Assembly: GCA_031178805.1 (NCBI GenBank)
Contig: JAPSIJ010000007.1
Coordinates: 1-16,509, forward strand
Origin: Cellulomonas sp.
Lineage (GTDB): Bacteria; Actinomycetota; Actinomycetes; Actinomycetales; Cellulomonadaceae
DNA: 16,509 nt
Direction of reading: 5' to 3'
Of this stretch, positions 1 through 7,570 are shown piece by piece (the first letter of the stretch is position 1; every line of letters begins with the position of its first letter). Both the position numbers and the translations under genes were made by a program. Below the pieces are notes generated by a model, which made no database searches, was not told where the DNA came from, and saw only the letters and a list, made by a program, of their open reading frames with translations.

Positions 1-19
1 GGGCGGCATGGACTTCTGA
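1..19 (+). CDS. groEL: C-terminal end of chaperonin GroEL (partial)
   Basis: Only the last five codons and the stop are in the window. Read from base 2 they give GGMDF followed by TGA at 17-19. Actinobacterial 60-kDa chaperonins characteristically end in a Gly-Met-rich tail closing in GGMDF, so this is most likely the 3' end of a groEL gene that begins before the window. The strong hairpin at 62-98 fits the end of a highly expressed transcription unit. The call rests on five residues plus context, so it should be confirmed from upstream sequence. Confidence 0.65.
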
Positions 20-61
20 GCCACGCCGCGCGCGGGCGCTGAGCCGCCCGCACCCGCACGA

Positions 62-98
62 CGACGGGCCGGTCACCCTCCGGGTGGCCGGCCCGTCG
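62..98 (+). terminator. Strong hairpin terminator after groEL
   Basis: A 17-nt arm at 62-78 pairs with 82-98 across a 3-nt loop, with a single mismatch in the stem. It lies 43 nt after the stop of the rightward gene and is followed by no T-run, which is usual for high-GC actinobacterial terminators. It probably ends the groEL transcript. The leftward unit ending at 200 also runs toward it. Confidence 0.75.
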
Positions 99-112
99 GC
101 GCGTCCGGGCGC

Positions 113-176
113 CGCCGAGACTGCAGACGATGCGCCGACGTCCGCCCGGGAGGCCGCGTCGTCCGCAGTCTCGGCG
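113..176. terminator. Second long hairpin between convergent genes
   Basis: Arms at 113-134 and 155-176 are complementary at 20 of 22 positions, with one wobble-capable pair and one mismatch, around a 20-nt loop. It sits 23 nt beyond the stop of the leftward DUF4031 gene, the right place for that operon's terminator, and downstream of the groEL hairpin. It may act on both strands. The arm sequence is unrelated to the first hairpin. Confidence 0.6.
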
Positions 177-199
177 AACGGCCGCGCGGGGGGCGGGCG

Positions 200-472
200 T
201 CAGTGGCGGGGGCGGTCGCGGGCGGGGACGCGCAGGCCGCTCGCGCGCAGCCGGCGGATCAGCTCGCCGGCGCTCACCGGCACGGCGCCGAGCGCCACCA
301 GCTCGGCGTGCCGCTCGTCGGGGACGTCGTAGTGGTCCAGGTCGAAGGCGCGGCGGGGCAGCCCGGCGCGCTCGGCGAACGCGTGCAGCTCGGCCAGCGA
401 GGTGTCGCTGACCAGGTGCGACCAGGTGCGGCCGTGCCGGGGCCAGAGCGGCGGGTCGACGAGGACCGTCAC
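200..472 (-). CDS. DUF4031 domain-containing protein
   Basis: A 90-residue protein starting at GTG 472. It matches the small DUF4031 family, which begins with a VLVDPP-type segment and carries a WSHLVSD motif and a DLDHYDVP motif. All three are present: residues 3-8, 17-23 and 44-51. Length equals the usual family size, so it looks complete. Its GTG overlaps the stop of the upstream HD-family gene by 4 nt (GTGA at 469-472), which implies translational coupling and a shared job. The biochemical role of DUF4031 is unknown. The conserved His, Asp and Tyr residues hint at a small enzyme or metal site, but that is inference. Confidence 0.85.
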   Translation of the reverse strand: MTVLVDPPLWPRHGRTWSHLVSDTSLAELHAFAERAGLPRRAFDLDHYDVPDERHAELVALGAVPVSAGELIRRLRASGLRVPARDRPRH

Positions 473-1248
473 GCCCCGGCGCCGGGGTGCGCGGGCAGCG
501 GGCCGGCGGCGGGGCGCACGGTGCCCGGGGCCTCGTCCGCGGCGGGCGGCTCGACGTCGTCCAGGTCGGCCAGCACGCGCTCGAGCTTGTGCAGCTCGGC
601 GCCCAGGTTCTGCCGCGCGGGCTCCTCCCAGGCGGCACCGAGCGGGCTGACGAACAGGCTGGGCCGCTTCAGCAGCTTGCGCACGATGCGCTCCCGCGCG
701 CGGAGGTAGTCCGGCGTCGGGACGTCGGCGTACTCCTCGCGGACGTCGTGCAGGTACGCCTTGTAGCGCTGCGGCTCGGCGGCCAGCATCGCGAGGTCGG
801 CGTCGCAGAGGACGGCGCAGTCGAAGTCGGCGGGGTCGGCGGTGTGCCGCACCAGCGCGATCACCAGCTCGTGCACGCGCTCGACGCCGGCCGCGGGCAC
901 GCCCAGGTCGGTGAGCTGCTCGCGCGCGAGCCGCGCGGAGGCCACCTCGTCCTCGCCGCCGCGGTTGGCGTAGGCGGCGACGTTCGCGGCGTCGAACACG
1001 GCGCCGTGGTACCAGGCGGCCAGCCGGACGAGCTCCGGCTCGTGGGTCTCCTCGGCGAGCTCGTCGACCCGGGCGAGCACGTCGCACAGGTGCCGGAGGT
1101 TGTGGTAGGTCCGGCTCGGGCCGGTCCAGCGCTCGAGGAGGTCCGCGCCGACGTCGCGGATCCGGTCGGCGGGTGCGGTCGCCCCCGCTCCCGTCGCACT
1201 GCGGACGAAGGCGGACAACAACCACTGCGGCGCGTCGTAGACGCCCAT
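469..1248 (-). CDS. HD-superfamily predicted metal-dependent phosphohydrolase
   Basis: 259 residues from ATG 1248, with GGAG eight bases upstream. An in-frame start further out would add an unlikely tail reaching toward the kinase gene. The fold signature is YHNLRH (48-53), then AAWYHGAVFD (77-86), an acidic GGEDEVAS stretch (97-104), and CDADLAML (148-155). These match the HD-hydrolase family related to COG4339, whose members normally carry a His-Asp doublet in the WYHD position. Here that doublet reads His-Gly (81-82), which may weaken or change metal binding. Downstream DUF4031 is coupled by a 4-nt overlap. The last 25 residues are a Pro/Ala-rich tail. Substrate unknown; a nucleotide or phosphoester is the family expectation. 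Confidence 0.8.
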   Translation of the reverse strand: MGVYDAPQWLLSAFVRSATGAGATAPADRIRDVGADLLERWTGPSRTYHNLRHLCDVLARVDELAEETHEPELVRLAAWYHGAVFDAANVAAYANRGGEDEVASARLAREQLTDLGVPAAGVERVHELVIALVRHTADPADFDCAVLCDADLAMLAAEPQRYKAYLHDVREEYADVPTPDYLRARERIVRKLLKRPSLFVSPLGAAWEEPARQNLGAELHKLERVLADLDDVEPPAADEAPGTVRPAAGPLPAHPGAGA

Positions 1249-1292
1249 GGGAGAAGCTCCACTGCAAACAGACGACCCTGCTCGGACGCGCC

Positions 1293-1298
1293 ATCGTA
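1293..1298 (-). promoter_or_regulatory. Possible -10 element for the HD/DUF4031 pair
   Basis: On the minus strand the hexamer TACGAT lies in the 85-nt gap between the kinase stop and the HD gene start, giving a leader of roughly 38 nt. There is no convincing -35 box, so the HD gene may instead be read through from the kinase operon. Confidence 0.3.
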
Positions 1299-1333
1299 GC
1301 CCCACCCGGGGACAGCATCGCCACGGGCGGCCG

Positions 1334-2923
1334 TCAGCCGTCCGGGTGGTCCTCGGGGTCCGGTGCAGGGCGGCCCGCGGGGGCGGCGTCCGGCGCCGGC
1401 GCGGGCGCCGGGCCGTCCGCGGGCAGGGCGACCCGGACGGTCGTGCCGCCGCCCGGGGTGGCGCTGATCGCGACGTCGCCGCGGTGCGCCTCGACGATGG
1501 CGGCGACGATCGCCATGCCCAGTCCCGCGCCGCCGCCGGTGCCGTTGCCCTCGCGGGTGCGGCTGGCGTCCACCCGGTAGAACCGCTCGAACACCCGGGC
1601 GGCGTGCTCGGGGGCGATGCCGGGCCCGTGGTCGCGGACCTCCACGACCACCCGGTCGCCGACCCGGCCCACGGCGAGCTCGGCGGGGGAGCCGGCCGGC
1701 GTGTGCCGGGCGACGTTGCCGACCAGGTTCGCCAGCACCTGCCGCAGCCGCGGCTCGTCGCCGAGCACGACGGTGGCGGGCAGGTCCGCGTCGGGGCCGG
1801 CGGCGGCGCCGTCCAGCGGGCCGACGTGCACCTCGCGGGTCGGGTCGATCGCCCGCAGGTCGTGCGCGGCGTCGGTGGCCAGCACCGCGAGGTCGACCGG
1901 GTCGGCGCGGCCCGGGCGGTCGGCGTCCAGCCGGGCGAGCGCCAGCAGGTCCTCCACCAGGCCGCCCATCCGGGTCGCGGACTGCTCGATGCGCCGCATG
2001 GTGTCGTCCACCTGCTCGCGCTCGGTGAGCGCGCCCATCCGGTAGAGCTCCCCGTAGCCGCGGATCGCCGCGAGCGGGGTGCGCAGCTCGTGCGAGGCGT
2101 CGGCGACGAACCGGCGCATCCGCTCCTCGGACCGGGTGCGCGCGTCGAAGGCGGTCTCGATCTGGGCGAGCATCGAGTTCAGCGCGGCGCCGAGCCGGCC
2201 GACCTCCGTGGTCTCCGGCGCCGCCGGGACGCGCCGCGACAGGTCGCCGGCGGCGATCTGCGCGGCGGTGCCCTCGATCTCGCGCAGGCCCCGCAGCGAG
2301 CGCTGCACCGCCCAGGTGCCGACGACCACGCCGATCACGATGATCGCCGCCGCGCTGCTCCACAGCAGCAGGGCGGCCTGCCGGGTGATCTCCTGCACCT
2401 CGGCGAGGGGCTGGGCGTAGACGACGTAGCCGACGGTCGGGCCGCCGTCGCCGGCGGAGACGGGCAGCACCATCGCGCGCCACGACGACGCGCTCCTGGT
2501 GCTGCCGACGGTGAACGGGCGCTCGGCGTACGCGCGGGCCTGGGCGGCGGTGAGGTCCTCCGGCAGGTGCGGCGTGCCGTTGTCCCGGACGACCGCCTCA
2601 GAGGCGGGGAGCTCCCACTCCTCGCCGGAGATCTGCACCGCGACGGCGAACTCCGCGGCGCCGAAGTAGAAGTCCGAGGGCTCGTCGAGGGAGCCGCGCT
2701 GCTCGTACTCGCGCACCAGCCAGGTGCTGATGCTCTTGGCCTGCACCTTCATCCGGTCGTCGAACTGGTCAACCAGGAAGTTGGACAACAGCGTGGTTGT
2801 CAGCGCGCCGGCGATCGACAGCCCCAGCGCGAGCAGCAGGGTGCTGATCCCGACCAGCCGGGTGAGCAGCGGCGTGCGCGCCCAGACGTCCCGCACCCGG
2901 CGGAGCAGCGGCTCCGCCGTCAC
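1334..2923 (-). CDS. Two-component sensor histidine kinase
   Basis: 529 residues starting at GTG 2923, which overlaps the regulator stop by 4 nt (GTGA). Order of parts: a first membrane segment (about 20-42), an extracellular sensor loop (about 43-183), a second membrane segment (about 184-204), HAMP (about 205-257), a HisKA dimerisation helix with SHELRTP (His278 is the phosphorylated residue), and a HATPase with N-box Asn403, G1 DHGPGIAP (431-438), an F-box FERFYR and a G2 loop rich in Gly (463-469). All catalytic motifs are intact. The last 30 residues are a Pro/Ala/Asp tail after the ATPase fold. It is a classical HAMP-type OmpR-partner kinase, similar in layout to actinobacterial TrcS/MprB-like sensors. 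The ligand is unknown, and the loop has no recognisable named domain. Confidence 0.95.
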   Translation of the reverse strand: MTAEPLLRRVRDVWARTPLLTRLVGISTLLLALGLSIAGALTTTLLSNFLVDQFDDRMKVQAKSISTWLVREYEQRGSLDEPSDFYFGAAEFAVAVQISGEEWELPASEAVVRDNGTPHLPEDLTAAQARAYAERPFTVGSTRSASSWRAMVLPVSAGDGGPTVGYVVYAQPLAEVQEITRQAALLLWSSAAAIIVIGVVVGTWAVQRSLRGLREIEGTAAQIAAGDLSRRVPAAPETTEVGRLGAALNSMLAQIETAFDARTRSEERMRRFVADASHELRTPLAAIRGYGELYRMGALTEREQVDDTMRRIEQSATRMGGLVEDLLALARLDADRPGRADPVDLAVLATDAAHDLRAIDPTREVHVGPLDGAAAGPDADLPATVVLGDEPRLRQVLANLVGNVARHTPAGSPAELAVGRVGDRVVVEVRDHGPGIAPEHAARVFERFYRVDASRTREGNGTGGGAGLGMAIVAAIVEAHRGDVAISATPGGGTTVRVALPADGPAPAPAPDAAPAGRPAPDPEDHPDG

Positions 2924-3648
2924 GACGGCTTGCGGAGCAGGTAGCCGACGCCGCGCTTGGTCTGGATCAGCGGGTCGACCTTCGTGCCGTCGGGCCGCTC
3001 GACCTGGTCCACCTTGCGCCGCAGGTAGGAGATGTAGGACTCGACGATGTTCGCGTCGCCGCCCCAGTCGTACTGCCAGACGTGGTCGAGGATCTGCGCC
3101 TTCGACAGCACCCGGCCCGGGTTGAGCAGCAGGTAGCGCAGCAGCTTGAACTCGGTGGGGGAGAGGTCGACCACCTGGCCCGCGCGGCGCACCTCGTGGC
3201 TGTCCTCGTCGAGCTCCAGGTCCTCGTAGGACAGCACGCTCGTCGGCACGTCCTCGCCGACCTGGGTCCGGCGGAGCACCGCGCGGATGCGGGCCACGAC
3301 CTCTTCCAGGCTGAACGGCTTGGTGACGTAGTCGTCGCCGCCGACGGTCAGGCCGGTGATCTTGTCGGCGGTCTCGTCGCGGGCCGTGAGGAACAGCACC
3401 GGCACGTGCTGGCCCTTCTCGCGCAGCCGCCGCGTGACGGTGAACCCGTCCATGTCGGGCAGCATCACGTCGAGCACCACCAGGTCCGGCTGCACCTGCT
3501 TGGCCAGCCGCAGCGCCGCGCCGCCGTCCGCGGCCGCGTGCACCTCGAACCCGGCGAACCGCAGCGACGTCGCCAGCAGCTCGCGGATGTTCGGCTCGTC
3601 GTCCACGACGAGCAGCCGCGCCTCGGGGGTCTGGGCAGCACCGGTCAT
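2920..3648 (-). CDS. OmpR/PhoB-family response regulator
   Basis: 242 residues from ATG 3648. The receiver domain (about 11-124) shows the acidic pair Asp16-Asp17, phosphoacceptor Asp60, Thr88 and Lys110 in the usual YVTKPFS context. A winged-helix DNA-binding domain (about 140-240) has the LSPTEFKLL turn and ends in KRGVGYLLR. The closest familiar relatives are mycobacterial PhoP and TrcR, judged from the NIRELL, FSLEEVVARIR and VVESY-like segments, but no specific orthology is claimed. It is translated just before, and overlaps by 4 nt, its kinase. Its start faces the divergent amidotransferase gene across 79 nt, so both promoters share that gap and the regulator could control either. No clear operator repeat was seen there. 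Confidence 0.95.
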   Translation of the reverse strand: MTGAAQTPEARLLVVDDEPNIRELLATSLRFAGFEVHAAADGGAALRLAKQVQPDLVVLDVMLPDMDGFTVTRRLREKGQHVPVLFLTARDETADKITGLTVGGDDYVTKPFSLEEVVARIRAVLRRTQVGEDVPTSVLSYEDLELDEDSHEVRRAGQVVDLSPTEFKLLRYLLLNPGRVLSKAQILDHVWQYDWGGDANIVESYISYLRRKVDQVERPDGTKVDPLIQTKRGVGYLLRKPS

Positions 3649-3713
3649 GGCCCCAGTGTGCTCCCGGAGGCTGAACGGTTCCTGGGAGTGCGCTGGCCGT
3701 CACGCGCGGGCGG

Positions 3714-3719
3714 TACGGT
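3714..3719 (+). promoter_or_regulatory. -10 element of a leaderless amidotransferase promoter
   Basis: TACGGT lies 8 nt before the GTG start at 3728, which places transcription initiation on or next to the start codon. No Shine-Dalgarno sequence precedes the GTG. This spacing is the usual signature of leaderless transcripts in actinobacteria. The -35 region is unremarkable. Confidence 0.5.
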
Positions 3720-3727
3720 GCTGCCCC

Positions 3728-4486
3728 GTGAGTGCCGACTCCTCTCCCCGCACCCCCGTCGTCACCGTCGTCCAGCTGGACCCGGCGGTGCCCCTCGACC
3801 GGTTCGCCGCCCCGCTCGCCGTCGCCGGCGCCGTCCGCCTGGTGCGGGCCGACCGCGGCGAGGACGCCGGGCCCGTCGCGAACCTGGACGGGCTGGTCGT
3901 GCTCGGCGGCCGGATGTCCGCGCACGACGAGCGGGAGCCGGGCGTCGCCGCGACCCGCGCGCTGCTGGCCGACGCGGTGGCCGCGGGCGTGCCGACGCTC
4001 GGCATCTGCCTGGGCGCGCAGCTGCTCGCCGTCGCCGCGGGCGGCCGCGTGGACGTCGCCGCCCCGCCCGGGCGCGAGGCCGGCGTGGTCGACGTGCGCT
4101 GGCGCCCCGAGGCGGCCACCGACCCGCTGCTCGGCGGGCTCGCCGCCGAGGCCGCGCGCACCGGCTCCCGCAGCACGCCGATGCCGAGCATGCACGCCGA
4201 CGCGGTCGTGGACCTGCCGCGCGGCGCGACGTGGCTGGCGTCCTCGCGGACCTACCCGTACCAGGCGTTCCGGGTGGGGGAGCGGGCGTGGGGCGTGCAG
4301 TTCCACCCCGAGGCGTCGCCGGCCACGATGCACGCGTGGGCCGTGGACGCCGGCGACGCGGACGTCGCGGGCATCGACGCCCAGACGGCCGCGGCGGACG
4401 ACCGCGTGGCCCCGGCCGGCGCGGTCGTCGCGACGGCGTTCGCCGGCCTGGTCGCCGCCCGCGTCGCGGCGCGCGTCACCGTCTGA
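3728..4486 (+). CDS. Class I glutamine amidotransferase
   Basis: 252 residues from GTG 3728. Catalytic nucleophile Cys94 lies in GICLGAQLL and the His193/Glu195 pair in GVQFHPEAS, so the glutaminase triad is complete. The oxyanion-side LGGRMS motif is at 59-64. This is a stand-alone amidotransferase of the GuaA/GATase1-like type, which releases ammonia from glutamine for a partner enzyme or cleaves a gamma-glutamyl bond. No synthase partner is encoded next door. The start was chosen because TACGGT sits 8 nt upstream (leaderless) and residues before it show no homology-like pattern. The C-terminal 45 residues are Ala/Val-rich. It is transcribed away from the two-component system and meets the PspA gene tail to tail at a shared terminator. 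Confidence 0.9.
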   Translation: MSADSSPRTPVVTVVQLDPAVPLDRFAAPLAVAGAVRLVRADRGEDAGPVANLDGLVVLGGRMSAHDEREPGVAATRALLADAVAAGVPTLGICLGAQLLAVAAGGRVDVAAPPGREAGVVDVRWRPEAATDPLLGGLAAEAARTGSRSTPMPSMHADAVVDLPRGATWLASSRTYPYQAFRVGERAWGVQFHPEASPATMHAWAVDAGDADVAGIDAQTAAADDRVAPAGAVVATAFAGLVAARVAARVTV

Positions 4487-4547
4487 CCCCGGCGCGGCCC
4501 GGCGGCCGCGCAGGCGCAGGCCCGGCACGCGCCTGCCCCGCACACGC

Positions 4548-4585
4548 CGACGGCCCGGTCCCCACCGCGGGGGACCGGGCCGTCG
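4548..4585. terminator. Bidirectional terminator between amidotransferase and PspA genes
   Basis: A perfect 16-bp stem (4548-4563 with 4570-4585) encloses a 6-nt loop. It lies between two converging genes, 61 nt after one stop and 6 nt beyond the other, so it probably ends both transcripts. A weaker 7-bp stem (4511-4517 with 4529-4535) lies just before it. Confidence 0.85.
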
Positions 4586-4591
4586 CGGGCC

Positions 4592-5356
4592 TCAGGCCTC
4601 GATCTGCGGCGTGACCGGCGTGCTGCCGAGCTGCTGCGGCTGGCCGCCGGACTTCAGCGCGGCCAGGCGGGCCTCGATCTCCAGCTGCTCGCCGGACGCC
4701 TCGAGCTCGGCGAACTGCGAGTCGATCGAGGACGCGGCGATCTCGGCCTGGCCCATCGCCATGGCCTCCTCGCGGCGCACCTTCTCCTCGAACCGGGCGA
4801 GCTCGCTCGTCGGGTCGAGCACGTTGATCGAGGAGATCGCGGTCTGCACGGTCTGCTGCGCCTGGGCCGACTTCTGCCGGGCGACCAGGGTGTCGCGGCG
4901 CTGCTTGAGCTGGCCGAGCTTGTCCTTCATCTGGGCCAGGCCGGACTTGAGCTTGTCCACCGTCTCGCGCTGCGAGGCGATCAGCGGCTCGGCGTCGCGG
5001 ACCTCGCCCTCGGCGCTGATCTGCTTGCCCAGCGCGATCTTCGCGAGGTTGTCGAACTTGTCCGCGTTCGCGGCGTCGCCGGCCTGCCGGTACTGGTCGG
5101 CGCGCGCGGACGCGGCGAGCGCCTTGGCGCCCCACTCGCGGGCCGCGGCGACGTCCTCGTTGTAGTCCTGCTCGGCCAGGCGCAGGTTGCCGATCGTCTG
5201 CGCGATCGCCTTCTCCGCCTCGGCGATCGAGTTCGTGTAGTCGCGCACGAGCTGGTCCAGCATCTTCTGCGGGTCCTCGGCCTGGTCGATCAGCGCGTTG
5301 ATGTTCGCCCGCGCGAGCTGGGTGATCCGCCCGAAGATGCTCTGCTTCTCGGTCAT
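4592..5356 (-). CDS. pspA: PspA/IM30 family membrane-stress protein
   Basis: 254 residues from ATG 5356. The N-terminus SIFGRITQLARANINALID is the family's membrane-binding helix, followed by the QKMLDQLVRDY stretch and then long Ala/Glu/Lys/Gln-rich coiled coils up to about residue 215. It ends in a short Gly/Pro/Gln tail. PspA/IM30/Vipp1 proteins form ESCRT-III-like assemblies on the inner face of the cell membrane and protect it under stress. A longer start at 5395 would add 13 charged residues, but only 5356 has a good ribosome site (GAGAGG, 9 nt away) and the usual family N-terminus. It lies 41 nt downstream of the TPM-domain gene and is probably co-transcribed. No PspBC-type partners are visible. 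Confidence 0.93.
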   Translation of the reverse strand: MTEKQSIFGRITQLARANINALIDQAEDPQKMLDQLVRDYTNSIAEAEKAIAQTIGNLRLAEQDYNEDVAAAREWGAKALAASARADQYRQAGDAANADKFDNLAKIALGKQISAEGEVRDAEPLIASQRETVDKLKSGLAQMKDKLGQLKQRRDTLVARQKSAQAQQTVQTAISSINVLDPTSELARFEEKVRREEAMAMGQAEIAASSIDSQFAELEASGEQLEIEARLAALKSGGQPQQLGSTPVTPQIEA

Positions 5357-5397
5357 CGCCTCGTGCCTCTCTCGTCTCTTGCCTCTGCCGAACATGA

Positions 5398-7485
5398 TCA
5401 GAACCCGCCGCCGCGGCCGCCGCCACCGAAGCCGCCCCCGCCGCCGCCGAAGCCGCCGCCACGACCGCCGCCGCCGAAGCCGCCCCCGCCGCCGAAGCCG
5501 CCGTGCGCCCCGCCGCCGCCCCAGCCGCCGCCCCCGCCGCGCAGGATCGAGTCGATGAGGATGCCGCCGAGCACCATGCCGCCGACGCCGCCCAGGCCGC
5601 CGTCGCCCCCGCCGCCGCGCTGCTGCTGGTCGTACCAGTCGACGTCGCGCTGAGCGAGGGACTGCGCCTCGCGCACCAGGCGCTCGGCCTGCTGCGCCGC
5701 GCCGAGGGCGCGCTCGGGGTCGGTGTCCCGCTGGTCGACGGCCGCGCGGAACATCCGGCCCGCCTCGGCGAGCCGGGTGCGGGCCTCGGGCCCGACGGCG
5801 CCGCGGCGGGTCTCGACGTAGTCAGTGGTGCCCCGCAGCGCGGAGTCGACGCGGCCGAGCGTCTGGTCGAGCAGCTGGCGGGCGCGGCGGGCGCGCTCCT
5901 GCGCCTCGCGCATCGGGGCGAGCGCCTGGTCGAGCGCCGACTCGGTCTCCGTCAGGTCGCGCAGCGCGGCGAGCGGGTCGCCCTGGCCCGCGCGCGCGGA
6001 CCGGCCGGCCTCGATGGCCCGGCGGGCCTCGGCGGTGCGGGCGGCGACCTCGGGGTGCCGGGGGGCGAGCCGCCCGGCGTCGTCCACGTCGGCGCTGATC
6101 GACGCGACGGCCGCGTCGAGGCGGGCGCCGATCGTCGCCAGGTCGGTGCCCGCGCGGTCGACGGCGTCGAGCAGCGTGCTCACCTGGCCGAGGGCCTCCT
6201 CCGCGGCGCGGGCGTACCGGACGGCGGTGCCGCGGTCACCGGCGGCCACGGACTGCCGGCCCTGCGCCAGGGCGGTGTCGACCTCGTCCAGCAGCCGGAC
6301 GGCCTGGTCGGGGTTGCCGGTGACCGACGCGAGCGCCGAGGCCGGGTAGGTCGCGCCGAGCTGCGCGAGGGTGCCGCGGGCGGCCTCGACCCGGGCGCGC
6401 AGGGCGGCGGCGGTCCGGGCGTGCGCCTCGACGGCCTCGCCGGCGCGGGACTCGACGTCGCGCAGCCGGTCGAACGCCTCCTTCTGGGCGTCCAGCGCCG
6501 CGGACACCTGGCCGACCGTGTGCAGGATGCGGGTCGCGGTCTCCCGGACCTGCGGCTCGGTGTCCGGGACGTCGTCGTCCAGGGTCTGCCGCAGCCGGAA
6601 CGCCTCGGTCACCTGGCTCTTGGCCCGGGCCAGCACCTGCTCGAACTCGCGGGTGCTGTCGGGGCCGAACTGCGCCTGCGCGAAGCCGAGCTCCTGCTCG
6701 GACGCGCGCAGGGCGTCGTCCACCGCGACCAGCGCGGAGGCGGAGCGGCGGTCGAGCTCGGCGGTGGGCAGCGCGGCGAGCTCGCCGGCCGGGCCGCCGG
6801 GCACGGGCTGCTGCGGGCCGCCGGGCCCGCCGACGCGGGCCGGCTGCCGGGTCCGGCGGCGCGAGGACAGGTACACGACGCCGGTGATGACCGCGATCAG
6901 CACGAGGCCGCCGACGAACAGGGTGCCGAGCGCGCTGCCGCCGCCGCCCCCGCCGGCGCCGGTGCCGGTCGCCGCCTCGCGGACGCCGTCGGCGGCGGTC
7001 ACCGCGGCACCGGCCCAGTCGTCCGCGCGGAGCTGGTCCTCGACGTCCTGGGCGACCGCGTCCAGCTGGCCGCTGGACAGGCCGGGCACCGAGGACGGCG
7101 CCAGCCAGTAGTTGCGGGCGTCCACCGCCACGGCGAGCACGAGGTCGTCCGCGCCCAGCCCGGAGCGCCGCGCCACGGCCTCGGTCCACGCCTGCGCGTC
7201 CTGGCCGCCGAAGTCGGAGACGTAGACGACGTACAGCTGGTACTGGGTGTCCTCGGCCAGCCGGTCGAGCGCCGCCTGGACCTCGCCCTCCTCGCCGGAG
7301 ATCGCGCCGACCTCGTCGGTGATCTCGCCGGTCAGCGTCGGGACGACGGCCGCGGCGGGGACGGCGGCGTGCGCCGGTGCGGGGGCGGCGGCCACCGGCA
7401 CGCCGGCCGGCGCGGCGCCGACGAGCAGCGGCACGCCGAGGGCGAGCGGGACCAGCAGGGACAGACCACGCATCGACGACGGCAC
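5398..7485 (-). CDS. TPM-domain membrane protein with glycine-rich tail
   Basis: 695 residues. The start is set at GTG 7485 because AAAGGA lies 7 nt before it. A longer in-frame start at 7521 lacks a ribosome site and would precede the signal peptide with charged residues. Parts: a signal peptide or N-terminal membrane helix (about 6-41, with AHAA near its end), an extracytoplasmic TPM (TLP18.3/Psb32/MOLO-1) domain (about 55-172), a Gly-rich linker, a membrane helix (about 185-207) followed by SSRRRTR as a positive stop signal, and a long helical, probably coiled-coil cytoplasmic region (about 240-640). The tail (649-695) is nearly all Gly with Phe, Arg and Trp. TPM proteins are linked to membrane-complex repair, and the following pspA supports an envelope-stress role. 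Exact function is unknown. Confidence 0.9.
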   Translation of the reverse strand: MPSSMRGLSLLVPLALGVPLLVGAAPAGVPVAAAPAPAHAAVPAAAVVPTLTGEITDEVGAISGEEGEVQAALDRLAEDTQYQLYVVYVSDFGGQDAQAWTEAVARRSGLGADDLVLAVAVDARNYWLAPSSVPGLSSGQLDAVAQDVEDQLRADDWAGAAVTAADGVREAATGTGAGGGGGGSALGTLFVGGLVLIAVITGVVYLSSRRRTRQPARVGGPGGPQQPVPGGPAGELAALPTAELDRRSASALVAVDDALRASEQELGFAQAQFGPDSTREFEQVLARAKSQVTEAFRLRQTLDDDVPDTEPQVRETATRILHTVGQVSAALDAQKEAFDRLRDVESRAGEAVEAHARTAAALRARVEAARGTLAQLGATYPASALASVTGNPDQAVRLLDEVDTALAQGRQSVAAGDRGTAVRYARAAEEALGQVSTLLDAVDRAGTDLATIGARLDAAVASISADVDDAGRLAPRHPEVAARTAEARRAIEAGRSARAGQGDPLAALRDLTETESALDQALAPMREAQERARRARQLLDQTLGRVDSALRGTTDYVETRRGAVGPEARTRLAEAGRMFRAAVDQRDTDPERALGAAQQAERLVREAQSLAQRDVDWYDQQQRGGGGDGGLGGVGGMVLGGILIDSILRGGGGGWGGGGAHGGFGGGGGFGGGGRGGGFGGGGGGFGGGGRGGGF
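5401..5541 (-). repeat. Glycine-rich coding repeat in the TPM protein tail
   Basis: Forty-seven codons made mostly of GGN triplets. The ten-residue unit FGGGGRGGGF occurs twice, with related FGGGGGF spacers. The DNA is low in complexity and prone to slippage or mis-assembly. The reading frame stays open to the stop, so nothing here looks broken. Confidence 0.85.
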
Positions 7486-7492
7486 CCGGTGA

Positions 7493-7498
7493 TCCTTT
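7493..7498 (-). promoter_or_regulatory. Ribosome binding site that fixes the TPM gene start
   Basis: AAAGGA on the minus strand, 7 nt before GTG 7485. It is the only good purine-rich site in the 85-nt gap after the XPB gene and decides the start over ATG codons on either side. The same gap (7486-7570) shows no convincing promoter and only an imperfect hairpin. Confidence 0.7.
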
Positions 7499-7570
7499 CT
7501 CAGGGCGTGCACCCGTCGCAACGAGAGGCGCCCGCCCGGAGTTCCCGCCGGGGGCTCCGCCGGGACACCG

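Noticed and set aside
411..430. Tandem 10-bp repeat (ACCAGGTGCG twice)
   Set aside because: It falls inside the conserved TWSHLVSD motif of DUF4031, and the two copies encode different residues in different frames, so the repeat is coincidental to the protein sequence.
5357..5395. Extended PspA start at 5395
   Set aside because: It adds 13 charged residues before the usual family N-terminus and lacks a ribosome site, whereas ATG 5356 has GAGAGG at a good distance.
5401..5541. Proline-rich plus-strand protein opposite the TPM gene's end
   Set aside because: It is the complement of the glycine codon run. No ribosome site or family motif supports it.
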